A DNA stretch of 64,000 nt from Alteromonas pelagimontana (GCF_002499975.2 NZ_CP052766.1:372001-436000), one strand, 5' to 3'. Counted from the first letter of the stretch, positions 44,838 to 53,481 are shown. Program-made: numbers and translations. Notes: generated by a model not told the origin, from the letters alone.

Positions 44838-45070
44838 GATTTAACCTTCGCGCTTTTGACAAATGGAACGGGCTCACCAAATTGAGGGAAGAGCATTGCG
44901 CCGAATAAATTAAACCCTCGGGATTTAGCCATCCACTTGAAGTACTCATGCTCTTTAACGTCATCGATACAACATACTGGCACCAGATGTTCGTTTACTT
45001 CTTTGAGCGCCACCCATTCTTCAATGAATCTAGGAACGACGATATCGATAAATCGCTTTAGAAGATTCAT
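44834..45070 (-). CDS. 78-aa lysis-cassette protein
   Basis: Unknown family. It overlaps the endolysin (45067) and holin (44837) genes by 4 nt each, so it is part of the cassette. An amphipathic N-terminus (LLKRFIDIVVPRFIEEW) and no clear transmembrane helix. Confidence 0.6.
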   Translation of the reverse strand: MNLLKRFIDIVVPRFIEEWVALKEVNEHLVPVCCIDDVKEHEYFKWMAKSRGFNLFGAMLFPQFGEPVPFVKSAKVKS

Positions 45071-45504
45071 GACTTACTCGGCTTATACAATTCGAAGTGA
45101 GGAAGATCATTGAACTTCTGATCTAACGTTTGTCCGTCCATATCCCAATCACCGCCCCACCGTACCAGGTGCGTTATCTTTCCTTCCGCGTAAAGCTGTC
45201 TTGCGACACACTGCACAAATCCAGCGAATACCGCGAACGCCATGTGATCATCCCAGTCAGTGTTTTTCTTGTCCGGGAAGTACGGGCCGCTATCGATTGC
45301 CAAACTGGGTAATGTGTTGTGCTTTGAGTCAGGCCACTTGAGTTGGCTTTTCCCATCTCTATACGCCCTGTTCTGGTCGGCTTCATTTCGGTGGCCACAG
45401 AACACTGAGCAATTTATGTATTTGGCTAACTCAGCCCATATCAATTGGATATCGGCATGGCAGGTTTCGAGCCTGCTTTGTGATGTTTTGCTATATGGAT
45501 ACAT
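45067..45504 (-). CDS. Endolysin, M15-family L-Ala-D-Glu peptidase
   Basis: A 145-residue zinc peptidase like T5 endolysin. Zinc ligands are H62 (SKHN), D71 (AIDSGPY) and H136; catalytic D133-x2-H136 lies in FNDLPHF. No signal peptide, so export depends on the holin. It cuts the peptide stem of murein. Confidence 0.85.
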   Translation of the reverse strand: MYPYSKTSQSRLETCHADIQLIWAELAKYINCSVFCGHRNEADQNRAYRDGKSQLKWPDSKHNTLPSLAIDSGPYFPDKKNTDWDDHMAFAVFAGFVQCVARQLYAEGKITHLVRWGGDWDMDGQTLDQKFNDLPHFELYKPSKS

Positions 45505-45576
45505 AAATATTCTAATTAGGTGCCCCTGTGCAGGGCGAGGTGTGGAATGTGCTTTGGGTAAGCACGGAGAGCCAAC

Positions 45577-45605
45577 AAAAAAGCCCCGACGGTCAGGTCA
45601 GGGCT
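45577..45605 (-). terminator. Late-operon terminator (tR'-like position)
   Basis: Minus-strand AGCCCTGAC-6 nt-GTCGGGGCT (nine pairs, one G-U) followed by TTTTTT. It lies after the Q-like gene region and before the lysis genes, where lambda keeps the terminator that Q overrides. Confidence 0.75.
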
Positions 45606-45684
45606 CTACGCAATTTCTGCGACTTTAGAATATTTTACGGTAATTTAAGGGATATAAAAAACCCATATCTGGTGTTTGAATTAA

Positions 45685-46326
45685 TTAACGGTTAAACGGA
45701 TAAAAATAGAAGAGCCCTTCTCCCGCATCAGCAATTATTTTCTTTTGCTCTTCTTGCAAGTTTAGGGGCGCTAATGCGTCATTCATATTTCTCGCAAGCG
45801 CTCTTTTTTTAACCTCACTAATACTTGCTGCTACACTCTCAGATGCTGCCTTTTCAGGAAGGCTTTCCCCGGTTAAAGCAGAGAGGCGACTGGTCAATAA
45901 ATTGTATTGGCTGCGCTGCTGGTCGTACTGATACTTAACATTTTTCCAATGTGACCTAGCACGTTCTTTTTGTTCAAGTATAGTTGCCCTCATGCCATCC
46001 TTAGGATTGAGAGGTGTCTTATGGTATGTAGCTTCAGATATGAACTCTGCGAACCCAGAACCCACAACCTCTTCCAGTAACTTACTTGCTTCATCCACTA
46101 CCCTTGTGATTTGGCCTGCTTTCAGGGATTTCTTCCAAGCGTCGATCCCATCAAAACCAAAAATCGCCAAAGCAACGCCCGCAAGCCCCGCCAGTAAACC
46201 ACCAAGGTCAGATAAATCAGACAGTGTTACCCACGAAAACCTGTCCACCCTCCCTACGTGGTAGCCGAGAACAAAGGCTGCGGGAATTCCTATAAGTGCT
46301 AGTAATTTATATAGTCCGTTCTTCAA
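45685..46326 (-). CDS. 213-aa membrane protein of unknown function
   Basis: Two N-terminal hydrophobic helices (LLALIGIPAAFVLGYHVG and LGGLLAGLAGVALAIFGF) are followed by a soluble helical domain. Family unknown. It lies between the Q-like gene and the late terminator, a place for small cargo in lambdoid phages. Confidence 0.6.
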   Translation of the reverse strand: MKNGLYKLLALIGIPAAFVLGYHVGRVDRFSWVTLSDLSDLGGLLAGLAGVALAIFGFDGIDAWKKSLKAGQITRVVDEASKLLEEVVGSGFAEFISEATYHKTPLNPKDGMRATILEQKERARSHWKNVKYQYDQQRSQYNLLTSRLSALTGESLPEKAASESVAASISEVKKRALARNMNDALAPLNLQEEQKKIIADAGEGLFYFYPFNR

Positions 46327-46345
46327 GTGAGTTTCCTTTTCGGTT

Positions 46346-46783
46346 TTATCTGTACATTACCAACTTCTCAGCCCTATCCAGCCAGATACTACGAAAATTA
46401 CGGTCATCTTTTATGTATCGCTGCTTAAGTGCCTCTGAACATTCAGTTTGCATTGATTCGATAAAGTCATCAATACCTTGCAGACTCCAGGGAACAAATA
46501 CTTCTTTGTTCTGTGGCAGTATTGGCGAATGAGTAGGCGAGCATGTAGCAGTGACCGGACGCTCTACGCCTTCCAGCTTTTGCGCCCTAAAATCTTTCTG
46601 CCCGACCCTCGCGCGTCGGTGAAACTTCGGGTTGCTCTTTTGCATCCGCGTTACGAAAGCAGCAAACAAACTTCCTCCGGAACTTATTTCAGTACCATAC
46701 CGCTGCCAAAATCTACCCCATTCACGCAGCTCTGCGCGGGTTTCTTTTATCGTCCGGCTTGCTTTGCTGTCTAACATTTTCAT
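46346..46783 (-). CDS. Q: Antitermination protein Q-like
   Basis: A 145-residue basic protein. TRAELREWGRFWQRYG at the N-terminus resembles the start of the Phage_antitermQ family. The C-terminal helix region (IDDFIESMQTECSEALKQRY) is similar to DNA-binding sigma-region-4-like ends. Position (after NinG, before the late terminator) is that of Q. The ATG at 46783 has GAGG. It would let polymerase read through into lysis and structural genes. Confidence 0.55.
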   Translation of the reverse strand: MKMLDSKASRTIKETRAELREWGRFWQRYGTEISSGGSLFAAFVTRMQKSNPKFHRRARVGQKDFRAQKLEGVERPVTATCSPTHSPILPQNKEVFVPWSLQGIDDFIESMQTECSEALKQRYIKDDRNFRSIWLDRAEKLVMYR

Positions 46784-47009
46784 AAGCCTCTACTAAGTCG
46801 ATCTGCAAGTCTTTTAATATTGACATTACCGTGAAAAAGCTAGGCTCTGTCTCGCCCCGCTCATACCTGCCAAGCGTGTTCACTGCTATTCCGAATTTAG
46901 CTGCATATTCTATCATGCTGTAGCCTCTTTCGGTCCTGGCGTATCTTATGATTAAGCCGCCGCGCGGGATGTATGGTGTTTGATAGTTAAATTCTACTGA
47001 TTGACTCAT
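46722..47009 (-). CDS. XRE-family HTH protein
   Basis: A 95-residue protein with a helix-turn-helix (MIEYAAKFGIAVNTLGRYERGET) and an N-terminal extension. It overlaps the Q-like gene by 62 nt, which is long but both have good starts. It may modulate late gene timing. Confidence 0.65.
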   Translation of the reverse strand: MSQSVEFNYQTPYIPRGGLIIRYARTERGYSMIEYAAKFGIAVNTLGRYERGETEPSFFTVMSILKDLQIDLVEAYENVRQQSKPDDKRNPRRAA

Positions 47010-47024
47010 ACTGCTTCCCGGGCG

Positions 47025-47594
47025 TTATGCCGCTTGCTGTTTTTCGATATCGCGGCAAAGCTTGCGATAATGTGCTTTTAATTCGATTATTTCGGACACT
47101 TGGTAATGTTTTGGCGGGTGATTGCCTTCCAGCCATTCTACTTTTTCGATTCCTAGCTTCTTAATCAGGTTTACCCGGTACTTGATTAGGTTGCCGGATA
47201 AATGGTTATTGCAGGGGGTGCATTGCAAATGGCAATTTAGCTCTTCAAACCGCAATTCCGGCGCGCTGCCTACGCTTCTGTAGTGGCCCGCGTGGTACTG
47301 GCCTTGGTGATATCTTCCGCAGCTTATGCAAGGCTCACCCTCGTCTCGAAGCCTGATAAAGCGGTTAAACGCTACCTGGCATTCTTTCAAGTGCTCAGAT
47401 TTCGTTTTCAATGCCTGCTTTTTCTTCTGGACTCGCGCCCTTTCAACTTTACGCCCCTGCTCTGCTAGCTTAGTAATGTTCGATGCCGCAAACTCTGCAA
47501 AGCACTCAACGTTACAGAACGCTTTCAAATTCCTGATTAGCATTTCTTCCTGAGGGCCTTTTTTTCTGCATTGCGAGCAGCGGCGGGATTTCAT
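47025..47594 (-). CDS. ninG: NinG (Rap-like) recombination protein
   Basis: A 189-residue NinG protein. An N-terminal zinc ribbon (CSQCRKKG...FCNVEC), a basic coiled coil and the HNH-like core CISCGRYHQGQYHAGHYRS...CHLQCTPCNNHLSG are characteristic. In lambda, Rap/NinG is a structure-specific nuclease for recombination. Confidence 0.9.
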   Translation of the reverse strand: MKSRRCSQCRKKGPQEEMLIRNLKAFCNVECFAEFAASNITKLAEQGRKVERARVQKKKQALKTKSEHLKECQVAFNRFIRLRDEGEPCISCGRYHQGQYHAGHYRSVGSAPELRFEELNCHLQCTPCNNHLSGNLIKYRVNLIKKLGIEKVEWLEGNHPPKHYQVSEIIELKAHYRKLCRDIEKQQAA

Positions 47595-47813
47595 TTAAGC
47601 CACCACAAACTTATGAGACTTACGTAGCGCCTCTCTGAATTTATCAGCAGCCTCTTTAACATCGCTCCTCTGCCGAATGCTCATGCTGACGCCATTAAAA
47701 TCAAATTTCACATACGCAATCCCCAACCTTCCGGCTAAGTCCTTTGCCTCAGAGATAACGTCTTCTATCGAAGTCCCCGCCATAGCCTCCAGTTCTAATG
47801 TAAAGTTACTCAC
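47595..47813 (-). CDS. 72-aa hypothetical protein in the nin region
   Basis: An alpha/beta small protein (LAGRLGIAYVKFDFNGVSMS, DVKEAADKFREALRK). Overlaps NinB by 8 nt and abuts NinG. Family unknown. Confidence 0.6.
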   Translation of the reverse strand: MSNFTLELEAMAGTSIEDVISEAKDLAGRLGIAYVKFDFNGVSMSIRQRSDVKEAADKFREALRKSHKFVVA

Positions 47814-48261
47814 CCCTCCCCCCCATGTTTTCTTTGCATGGCCACGGCACGTAGACGCCTAATTTGCTCGTCGTATGCCGATTCAGCGTCTCATAGATAA
47901 TCGTGGTTTCTTTGGTACTAATGCGCGTTGTTGATTTTTCTTTTGTTATAGCTTGCTGAATTGGGCGCCATAGAAAATCCTTAACGCGCTCCATATTCCA
48001 GTTACAGTCTGTCTCAACTCCGTTAATAGTGATGACGAAATGGTGTCCGGCATCATTGAGCGCATCGGCTAGCTGCTGGCAGTACTTATGGAGCGATGAG
48101 TTCTGTGGAATGCTCCGTGTCTTGTCGAAGTTAAGTCGCATTTCCAGCCACTTTTTTTCATTCCACTGCTTTAATAAATAATTCTGAGCACATTTTAGTG
48201 AGTGCTCAGAATTAACGACGAAGAACTGGCCGTTCACCACTGACCTCGCTGATCTAGCCAT
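47806..48261 (-). CDS. ninB: NinB/Orf-like recombination mediator
   Basis: A 151-residue protein. FDKTRSIPQNSSLHKYCQQLADAL and KDFLWRPIQQAITKEKSTTR match the NinB (Orf) family. It binds single-stranded DNA and helps load recombinase, acting with the Red-type RecT/exonuclease pair. It overlaps the upstream gene by 28 nt. Confidence 0.8.
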   Translation of the reverse strand: MARSARSVVNGQFFVVNSEHSLKCAQNYLLKQWNEKKWLEMRLNFDKTRSIPQNSSLHKYCQQLADALNDAGHHFVITINGVETDCNWNMERVKDFLWRPIQQAITKEKSTTRISTKETTIIYETLNRHTTSKLGVYVPWPCKENMGGRGE

Positions 48262-48908
48262 TCATCCACGGTTTGCTCTCTGCATGCCGCGCTTACTAAC
48301 CAGGCGTCATACTCCCTAACAGCTTCAATCTGCTCATCAGTGAAAGGCTTCTTGCGCTCCCAAATAAGTTTTCCGGCGCGGTGGATGCTTACAATCCTGT
48401 CAATTGCTGGTTTTGAGCAGCAAACAGAGCTTATAGATTCAGGGTCATAAAAATTTAAAACGCCATTATCAAAAGTCAGCTTGTCGCCTTCAATTAGATC
48501 TGGCATGGCATTAATATCTCGAACGACTTCGTGACTGTCAGTCGCGCTGGCAAAGATTGGTCTTAATAGTTCGCCTCCGACGCCACCTGTGTAAGTAGAA
48601 ACTAAATCTCCATTTTCGCTTAATGCTGACGCTTGGGCGTTAACATGATCATACTCTATGTAGTATTTATCTCCTGACTCTACGCCTACATGAGTCCACA
48701 ATGGCATTTCTTCCACCTCGCTCTCCTCTTGTGGTCTTGTTGCTATGGTTTTCCACTCCGTCATATCAATAGGAGCGGAAGGTTCGCTATACATCCTGCC
48801 GCCTTGTATTCTTGCGAAGCAGTAGACGGCCTGCCGCCCCTCTTCCAAAATATCTTTTTGCATCCAGACATCCGCCCACTCAGGCGCTTTCGACCAATCA
48901 ATATCCAT
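48234..48908 (-). CDS. 224-aa phage hypothetical protein
   Basis: Family unknown. The N-terminus (IDWSKAPEWADVWMQKD) is shared by many phage nin-region proteins that carry variable C-termini. The ATG at 48908 follows AAGGAG. Mostly beta-rich and acidic. Confidence 0.6.
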   Translation of the reverse strand: MDIDWSKAPEWADVWMQKDILEEGRQAVYCFARIQGGRMYSEPSAPIDMTEWKTIATRPQEESEVEEMPLWTHVGVESGDKYYIEYDHVNAQASALSENGDLVSTYTGGVGGELLRPIFASATDSHEVVRDINAMPDLIEGDKLTFDNGVLNFYDPESISSVCCSKPAIDRIVSIHRAGKLIWERKKPFTDEQIEAVREYDAWLVSAACREQTVDEWLDQRGQW

Positions 48909-49084
48909 CACGCTATCTCCTTAAACATCTGCTCATAGTAGTCATCGTCATTCATGGGAATGTGCTTAGTGAGCTCCCGATCTTCAATTGCGTCACGAAC
49001 TTCCTTCTGTCGTTTCAGAAAATCACTCTGACTTGCTCGCATGTCTTGACGTACACGCTCGTCCATCATTTCTTGTTTTGTCAT
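48908..49084 (-). CDS. 58-aa acidic-basic helical protein
   Basis: Its ATG follows GGAGGC and overlaps the methylase stop, while its TGA overlaps the next start. The product (MTKQEMMDERVRQDMRAS...YEQMFKEIA) is fully helical. Coupled between two genes, so likely real. Confidence 0.6.
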   Translation of the reverse strand: MTKQEMMDERVRQDMRASQSDFLKRQKEVRDAIEDRELTKHIPMNDDDYYEQMFKEIA

Positions 49085-49644
49085 GCTGCCTCCTTGCTGT
49101 TTATCTCAATGCTGTTATCTACCTGGTTGCCGAATACATCCCAGCCGGGGGTTTGAGTACGGGCAAACATTTCGAGTCGCGGAACGTCGCCGCATAGCTC
49201 AACGGCTTTATTGCGGAATGCCGAGGGTTTTTCTGAATGCTTTCCGACTACTGCGCTATGAACTGCCCTAACTGAATGGCTCACAGGCTTTGGCTTTCCG
49301 CGAGTGGCGATGATGGCCGACTCACTACCCGCGCGAGTCCAGAAACCCATCCCAAAATGCGGGTTCTGATTTCTGGTTAATTTGTTCCACACAAAACCAT
49401 TCATGTTTTTCAGCGTGAAGCCCCATGCGTTGCAGAGATCTAACGCTTCTTGCGGCTGACTACCTACCCACCACATGATGAGCACGCAGTTGTCAGCGCA
49501 TAAATCAGGCACCGGGAGCTGCTTCATTTGCTCAAGTGTCATTACATCGTATTGACTTGCTGCGCCTGACGTCATAGAGCCGCCGGTTTTCTTGTTATTG
49601 AATGACCAAGGTGGATCTGCGTAGATAATTTCGTATTTGCTCAT
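49081..49644 (-). CDS. MT-A70 family N6-adenine DNA methyltransferase
   Basis: A 187-residue methylase: DPPW (residues 10-13), the GGSMTSGAASQYDVMTLEQM region, an LIMWW motif, and RAVHSAVVGKHSEKPSAF near the C-terminus. These are the MT-A70 landmarks. The start MSKYEI is chosen for GGAGG upstream. It probably methylates phage DNA against host restriction. Confidence 0.85.
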   Translation of the reverse strand: MSKYEIIYADPPWSFNNKKTGGSMTSGAASQYDVMTLEQMKQLPVPDLCADNCVLIMWWVGSQPQEALDLCNAWGFTLKNMNGFVWNKLTRNQNPHFGMGFWTRAGSESAIIATRGKPKPVSHSVRAVHSAVVGKHSEKPSAFRNKAVELCGDVPRLEMFARTQTPGWDVFGNQVDNSIEINSKEAA

Positions 49645-49925
49645 GCCGACTTCCTCCATGGATATGACTCGGGCGCAGTGACAATGCCCAGGCTCTTTCT
49701 GTATTTCGCTATCTCAATCACTGTCATGCCCTTAGTGCGAAACGCGCGGTATCTGGTAATTAGGCCCTTGGACATGCTCAACTCAACGATGCATTCGTCA
49801 CCGTAGCCCATTTGCTGGATTGTTTGACTAAGTGCTTTGCGGTGGCTCAGATGCTGCTTTGCATCTTCAACGCTTACCCATCGGCCGTTGGAGAAATCTA
49901 TGATTGCTTCTAAGTGAGGTTTCAT
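49641..49925 (-). CDS. 94-aa hypothetical protein with possible HTH
   Basis: A small protein (SVEDAKQHLSHRKALSQTIQQM; ITRYRAFRTKGMTVIEIAKYRKS). The second part resembles an HTH of phage replication-region proteins. It overlaps DnaB stop and methylase start by 4 nt each. Confidence 0.55.
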   Translation of the reverse strand: MKPHLEAIIDFSNGRWVSVEDAKQHLSHRKALSQTIQQMGYGDECIVELSMSKGLITRYRAFRTKGMTVIEIAKYRKSLGIVTAPESYPWRKSA

Positions 49926-51361
49926 TCGCCCACCTCGAACTTGTCTGAATAAGCTTTTGGCTTGCCTTCTTCACCAACAATCTGTTGCCCGTGTGCCAAC
50001 GGGCAAAACTGACTGAACTCGCCTCTGAACGCTGAACCAACCATGCCAATCTGCCCCATCCGGCACTTAGTAACGTTAAGTTCCGCTAACCCTCTGTCGC
50101 TAGAATTTGGGTTGTAAACGTCATCGCGGTAGATGAATATAATTTTGTCTGCGTCCTGCTCTATCTGGCCGGATTCACGCAAGTCTGAGTTCACAGGGCG
50201 CTTGTTGTTGCGGCTTTCAACATTCCTCGATAGCTGGGACAAAACGACGAACGGACAATTGAATTCCTTGGCCAATGCTTTTATTCCACGGCTGATTTCA
50301 CTTATCTCATTGGTGCGATTGTCGGTCTTGGTGGTGCCGCGAATTAGCTGAAGGTAATCAGCCATGATAAGCGTCGGGTTCCCAAAGCGTTTTTTGAAGC
50401 GGCGGATTTCTAGCCTCATGCGCGGTATGGTCATGTAGGCATCGTCGATAATTTCCATGTTCTTCTGCCGTAATTTAGCCATCACACCAGACGTTTTCGA
50501 CCAAAGAATATCGTTCATGCCGCCAGTTTCTTTGTTTGGCTGCTGTAGTGCGCTAATAGGTATCTGCCCTAGGCTGGACAGCATTTTGTACATCAGCTGC
50601 TGCTTAGGCATTTCCATGCTGAAAACAATGGGTCGCCCGCCGTCACGCAAGGCTTCGGTAGTTACCATGTTCATGGCAAGAGTGGTTTTGCCCATGGAAG
50701 GACGAGCAGCAACAACTATCATATCCGCTGCCTCAAGACCGTTTAAGCGAGCATCAAGATCCGGCAAGCCCGTAGAAATTCCTGCGATTTCCTTTCCGGA
50801 TTTGAGCCGCTGCTCTATTTCAGTGACGGTGGCGCGCATAGCTTCATCGATAGAGTAATCCTGCACCTTGGTGAGTAGCCGTTCAGACACTTCCCCTATC
50901 CGGCTCTCGGCACTACCCAATATTTCGATGGCATCATGGCCGGTTGAGTTATAGCACTGCTCCTGAATATCGTTTGCCGCAGCAATGGCTTCACGCAGCA
51001 TGGCGCGTTGCCGAACGGTTTGAGCGTAGGTAGTTAGTCCGGCGGCAGATGCAACAGATCTTGCCAAGCCGTAGATGTACGTATCACCGCCAGCGTCTTC
51101 TAATTTCCCTTTTGCCCGAAGGTAATCAGGGATGGTTGCGATATCAGCTACCTGAGCGTTCCCCATGATTTCGCAGATTGCTCCGTAAATTGTCCGGTTA
51201 GCACGGCTGTAGAAATCGTTCTCGCTGAGTATGGAGGCAACGACATCAAGGTTTTCGTTTTTCACCATGATGGCTGCAAGGACTGACTCTTCGGCGGCGA
51301 GACTGTGTGGGGGAACACGCAGTTGCTCAACGTTGTGAGGATTGGCGTTATTGGAGATCAC
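49922..51361 (-). CDS. dnaB: Replicative DNA helicase DnaB-like
   Basis: A 479-residue DnaB. N-terminal domain about 10-110 (LRVPPHSLAAEESVLAAIM), RecA-like core with Walker A ARPSMGKTT and a hinge ADYLQLI, then C-terminal FRGEFSQFCPLAHG. A GTG at 51361 with GGAGGG seven bases upstream overlaps the O-like stop (GTGA) and is preferred over GTG 51376. A phage-encoded helicase removes the need for a lambda P-type loader to steal host DnaB. Confidence 0.9.
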   Translation of the reverse strand: MISNNANPHNVEQLRVPPHSLAAEESVLAAIMVKNENLDVVASILSENDFYSRANRTIYGAICEIMGNAQVADIATIPDYLRAKGKLEDAGGDTYIYGLARSVASAAGLTTYAQTVRQRAMLREAIAAANDIQEQCYNSTGHDAIEILGSAESRIGEVSERLLTKVQDYSIDEAMRATVTEIEQRLKSGKEIAGISTGLPDLDARLNGLEAADMIVVAARPSMGKTTLAMNMVTTEALRDGGRPIVFSMEMPKQQLMYKMLSSLGQIPISALQQPNKETGGMNDILWSKTSGVMAKLRQKNMEIIDDAYMTIPRMRLEIRRFKKRFGNPTLIMADYLQLIRGTTKTDNRTNEISEISRGIKALAKEFNCPFVVLSQLSRNVESRNNKRPVNSDLRESGQIEQDADKIIFIYRDDVYNPNSSDRGLAELNVTKCRMGQIGMVGSAFRGEFSQFCPLAHGQQIVGEEGKPKAYSDKFEVGE

Positions 51362-52239
51362 GCTTCGTCCCTCCACTGCTTGTTGCTCAGGAACTTAGCC
51401 GGATACATTTTCAAGTGATTGAAATATGGTGATTCTTCGTTAGTGCCTTTCTTGTCAGCAATGTCCTGATGCGCTATGGAAGCAAACTCACAAAGCTTGT
51501 TGATTTCCTCCACGAATGCCTTCTTGCCTACCCGTTCGATGTACTTGTCTGGAAATGCTTTTACAAAATTGTCTGTGTAGGTTTTGGCTTTTGGTGCTGT
51601 GTTTTTTAGCTCTACGGTTTCTTTGCACTTTGACCAGGTTTTCCAAAAATGTTCAAAGGCTTTCTTGCGAAGCTCTGTATGCCTCTGCTGGGTCTCTGAC
51701 CCTGCATATATATCTTGTTTAAGATCATTATTGTTTATATGTGTGCCAACGGGTGTGCCAGAGGGTGTGCCAACACCATCCTTGTAGGCCGCTAAATCCG
51801 TGATGTTCGGTGTGCCAACTGGTGTGCCAACTGGTGTGCCAACTTTTTGCCACTTTTTCCACCCTGAAAAGCCCAAAATAATGCCAACAAATCGCTTACC
51901 ATTCATGATTTCGCGAGTATACATTTGGTTCATTTTCACGAACTTTTCGATTACCTGGCGAGCATGGCGTTTATCTCTGAAAGCGGTAAACATATTTGCA
52001 GCATCGGCATAATCAAGCGCGTATTCACCAGGCTGCAACGCAACCTGTATACCCTTAAATTCGGCCGTATAAGGCTTATGCTGAACCAAGGTAAGCATCT
52101 TGGTGAAAAAGCCGTACAGGAGCGCATCAGATGCCCATTTTTGCTTGTTGATGTCACGCCATAAGTTAACGTAACCGTTCTGGCTGGGCATTTGCTGTTG
52201 CCCCTCGTGTAATTGGTGAACTGTCGCCTGACTACCCAT
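51358..52239 (-). CDS. O-like replication initiation protein
   Basis: A 293-residue protein. The N-terminal winged-helix region (GYVNLWRDINKQKWASDALLY...FRDKRHARQVIEKFVKM) fits phage replisome organisers. A middle linker of VGTP/SGTP repeats is encoded by DNA iterons, followed by a C-terminal helical domain likely to contact DnaB. The start at 52239 (MGSQAT) is taken; MPSQNG is an alternative. Lambda O has the same arrangement of ori inside its gene. Confidence 0.7.
   Translation of the reverse strand: MGSQATVHQLHEGQQQMPSQNGYVNLWRDINKQKWASDALLYGFFTKMLTLVQHKPYTAEFKGIQVALQPGEYALDYADAANMFTAFRDKRHARQVIEKFVKMNQMYTREIMNGKRFVGIILGFSGWKKWQKVGTPVGTPVGTPNITDLAAYKDGVGTPSGTPVGTHINNNDLKQDIYAGSETQQRHTELRKKAFEHFWKTWSKCKETVELKNTAPKAKTYTDNFVKAFPDKYIERVGKKAFVEEINKLCEFASIAHQDIADKKGTNEESPYFNHLKMYPAKFLSNKQWRDEA
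51741..51841. repeat. Six 12-bp-spaced iterons: candidate replication origin
   Basis: GTGTGCCA recurs at 51741, 51753, 51765, 51810, 51822 and 51834. This makes two groups of three with 12-bp periodicity inside a group and 45 bp between groups. The full unit is GGTGTGCCAACT. AT-rich tracts adjoin. The position inside the O-like gene is that of lambda ori. Confidence 0.7.
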
Positions 52240-52420
52240 GACGCTTAACCTCTTTAGCTGCTTGTTGAGTGATAACCGCTTCAAGCTGGCTAATCAGCTC
52301 TACCGCTTCCATAGCTGTCAGCGTAATGACCTTGCCGACCTGGTTAACCCTCAGCGCTATCTGATGACCAGAGGCCGCTATGGTGTATTTAGGGTTGTCA
52401 AACTTTGTTAAATCGCTCAT
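52232..52420 (-). CDS. 62-aa hypothetical protein before the O-like gene
   Basis: It starts MSDLTKFDNP with GGAGAG upstream. A beta-helix small protein (IALRVNQVGKVITLTAMEAVELISQL). It overlaps the O-like start by 8 nt. CII-like function is not supported as no HTH is seen. Confidence 0.6.
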   Translation of the reverse strand: MSDLTKFDNPKYTIAASGHQIALRVNQVGKVITLTAMEAVELISQLEAVITQQAAKEVKRHG

Positions 52421-52442
52421 AATCTCTCCTGTTTGTTTGATG

Positions 52443-52480
52443 AGCCCCGTAGCGTTAGTGCGCCATGATCGGGGCTTTTT
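52443..52480 (+). terminator. Terminator-like hairpin, plus-strand oriented
   Basis: AGCCCCG-20 nt-CGGGGCT followed by TTTTT on the plus strand. It sits at the upstream end of the 62-aa gene, against the reading direction of the operon. It could stop antisense transcription or shape a leader. Confidence 0.5.
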
Positions 52481-52483
52481 CAT

Positions 52484-52831
52484 ATCTGTAGTACCCGCGT
52501 TTGTTTGCGGTAGCCCGTACGTGGGCTAGCCGAAAGCGCCTATCGAGAAACGCACTACAACCCGCGTAACGCTTTGGTGAAGCCCTTGTTAGGCCATCTC
52601 GGATTTATCTAGGTGTATTTGATGGAGTATTTCAACTGACTCCGTTTCCCAAGGGCTTCCCAAAACGCCCTCATTTTGTAATCGTGGGGAGGGCAACCAC
52701 GGTCTTTTCGGTTACAAGGGAGACACACCCCTCGGGCGTAGCTGGCAGTTAAGCTGCTTGCGCCATATAAACGTCATCGTTTGCACTTATGACTGATTAA
52801 ACAGCCGCATTCGACGACGAAACTTACTTGG
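52484..52831. other. 350-bp non-coding, structure-rich segment
   Basis: No ORF with a ribosome site. Several hairpins are readable, e.g. TAGCCC-GTACGT-GGGCTA (52511-52530) and CCCTC...GAGGG (about 52668-52695). GC is higher than in its flanks. It may hold a regulatory RNA, a nut-like site or a boundary element in the early operon. Confidence 0.4.
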
Positions 52832-53047
52832 TTACAGATAAAACCCGGGCACTGTGTAAACCGCATAGAGCCAAATCGAACACGGTAGTGTTATCAGGCA
52901 AAATGCTGTTGCCATTGCCACTTGAATCTTCTGCGAGTGCCGTTTCAGCCATTTGCTAAACGTTCTGTCAGTTACACGCTTATCCATTGTTAAAACCTCT
53001 TGTGAGTCTTTGTAAATGTCGTCAAATAGCTGAGTGATGCGGCTCAT
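52832..53047 (-). CDS. 71-aa single-TM protein
   Basis: An N-terminal charged part, then one membrane helix near the C-terminus (VAMATAFCLITLPCSIWLYAVY). It overlaps the next gene by 4 nt. Family unknown. Confidence 0.6.
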   Translation of the reverse strand: MSRITQLFDDIYKDSQEVLTMDKRVTDRTFSKWLKRHSQKIQVAMATAFCLITLPCSIWLYAVYTVPGFYL

Positions 53048-53481
53048 GATGTTAGCTTCGCTGCGTATTCAACTAGCCATACCTTGGGAGCTAGCCAGAT
53101 TTGAAGCCAGTCAAGATTGATTAGGCCAGCACCTACACAAAGCATGCAGAGGGACAGTAGGCCAGAAGAGATCCACACCATTACCCCAAGATGATTCAGC
53201 TCTGGTGCTTTATCAAAGGACCACCACTCGTAAGCCCAAGACGTTTCCTCTCTATTCTGTGGAGGCTTGGGCATTAGTGAGCGCGTTTTTCTTAAAATGA
53301 GTATCGGCGAAGCCATTAAAGCCATTCCAATAACTGCCAAGACTAAGCTGTGAATTGAGTGCCACAGAAGCAGCTGGTTGATATACTCCGGCAATTCCGC
53401 TTGCAGAAAACTACCGGCTGAATCAATGCCGTTATTTGCCTTTTCAATTAGCTTTGCTACTTCTTGCTGTAAGTCACTCAT
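53044..53481 (-). CDS. 145-aa two- or three-TM phage protein
   Basis: Membrane helices at about residues 43-62 (LVLAVIGMALMASPILI) and 100-122 (VWISSGLLSLCMLCVGAGL). Unknown family; early operon position suggests a membrane effector such as exclusion. Confidence 0.6.
   Translation of the reverse strand: MSDLQQEVAKLIEKANNGIDSAGSFLQAELPEYINQLLLWHSIHSLVLAVIGMALMASPILILRKTRSLMPKPPQNREETSWAYEWWSFDKAPELNHLGVMVWISSGLLSLCMLCVGAGLINLDWLQIWLAPKVWLVEYAAKLTS

Noticed and set aside
45685..46326. Spanin or second holin
   Set aside because: Two helices and a large soluble domain do not fit spanin pairs; it also lies before the late terminator, not in the lysis cassette.
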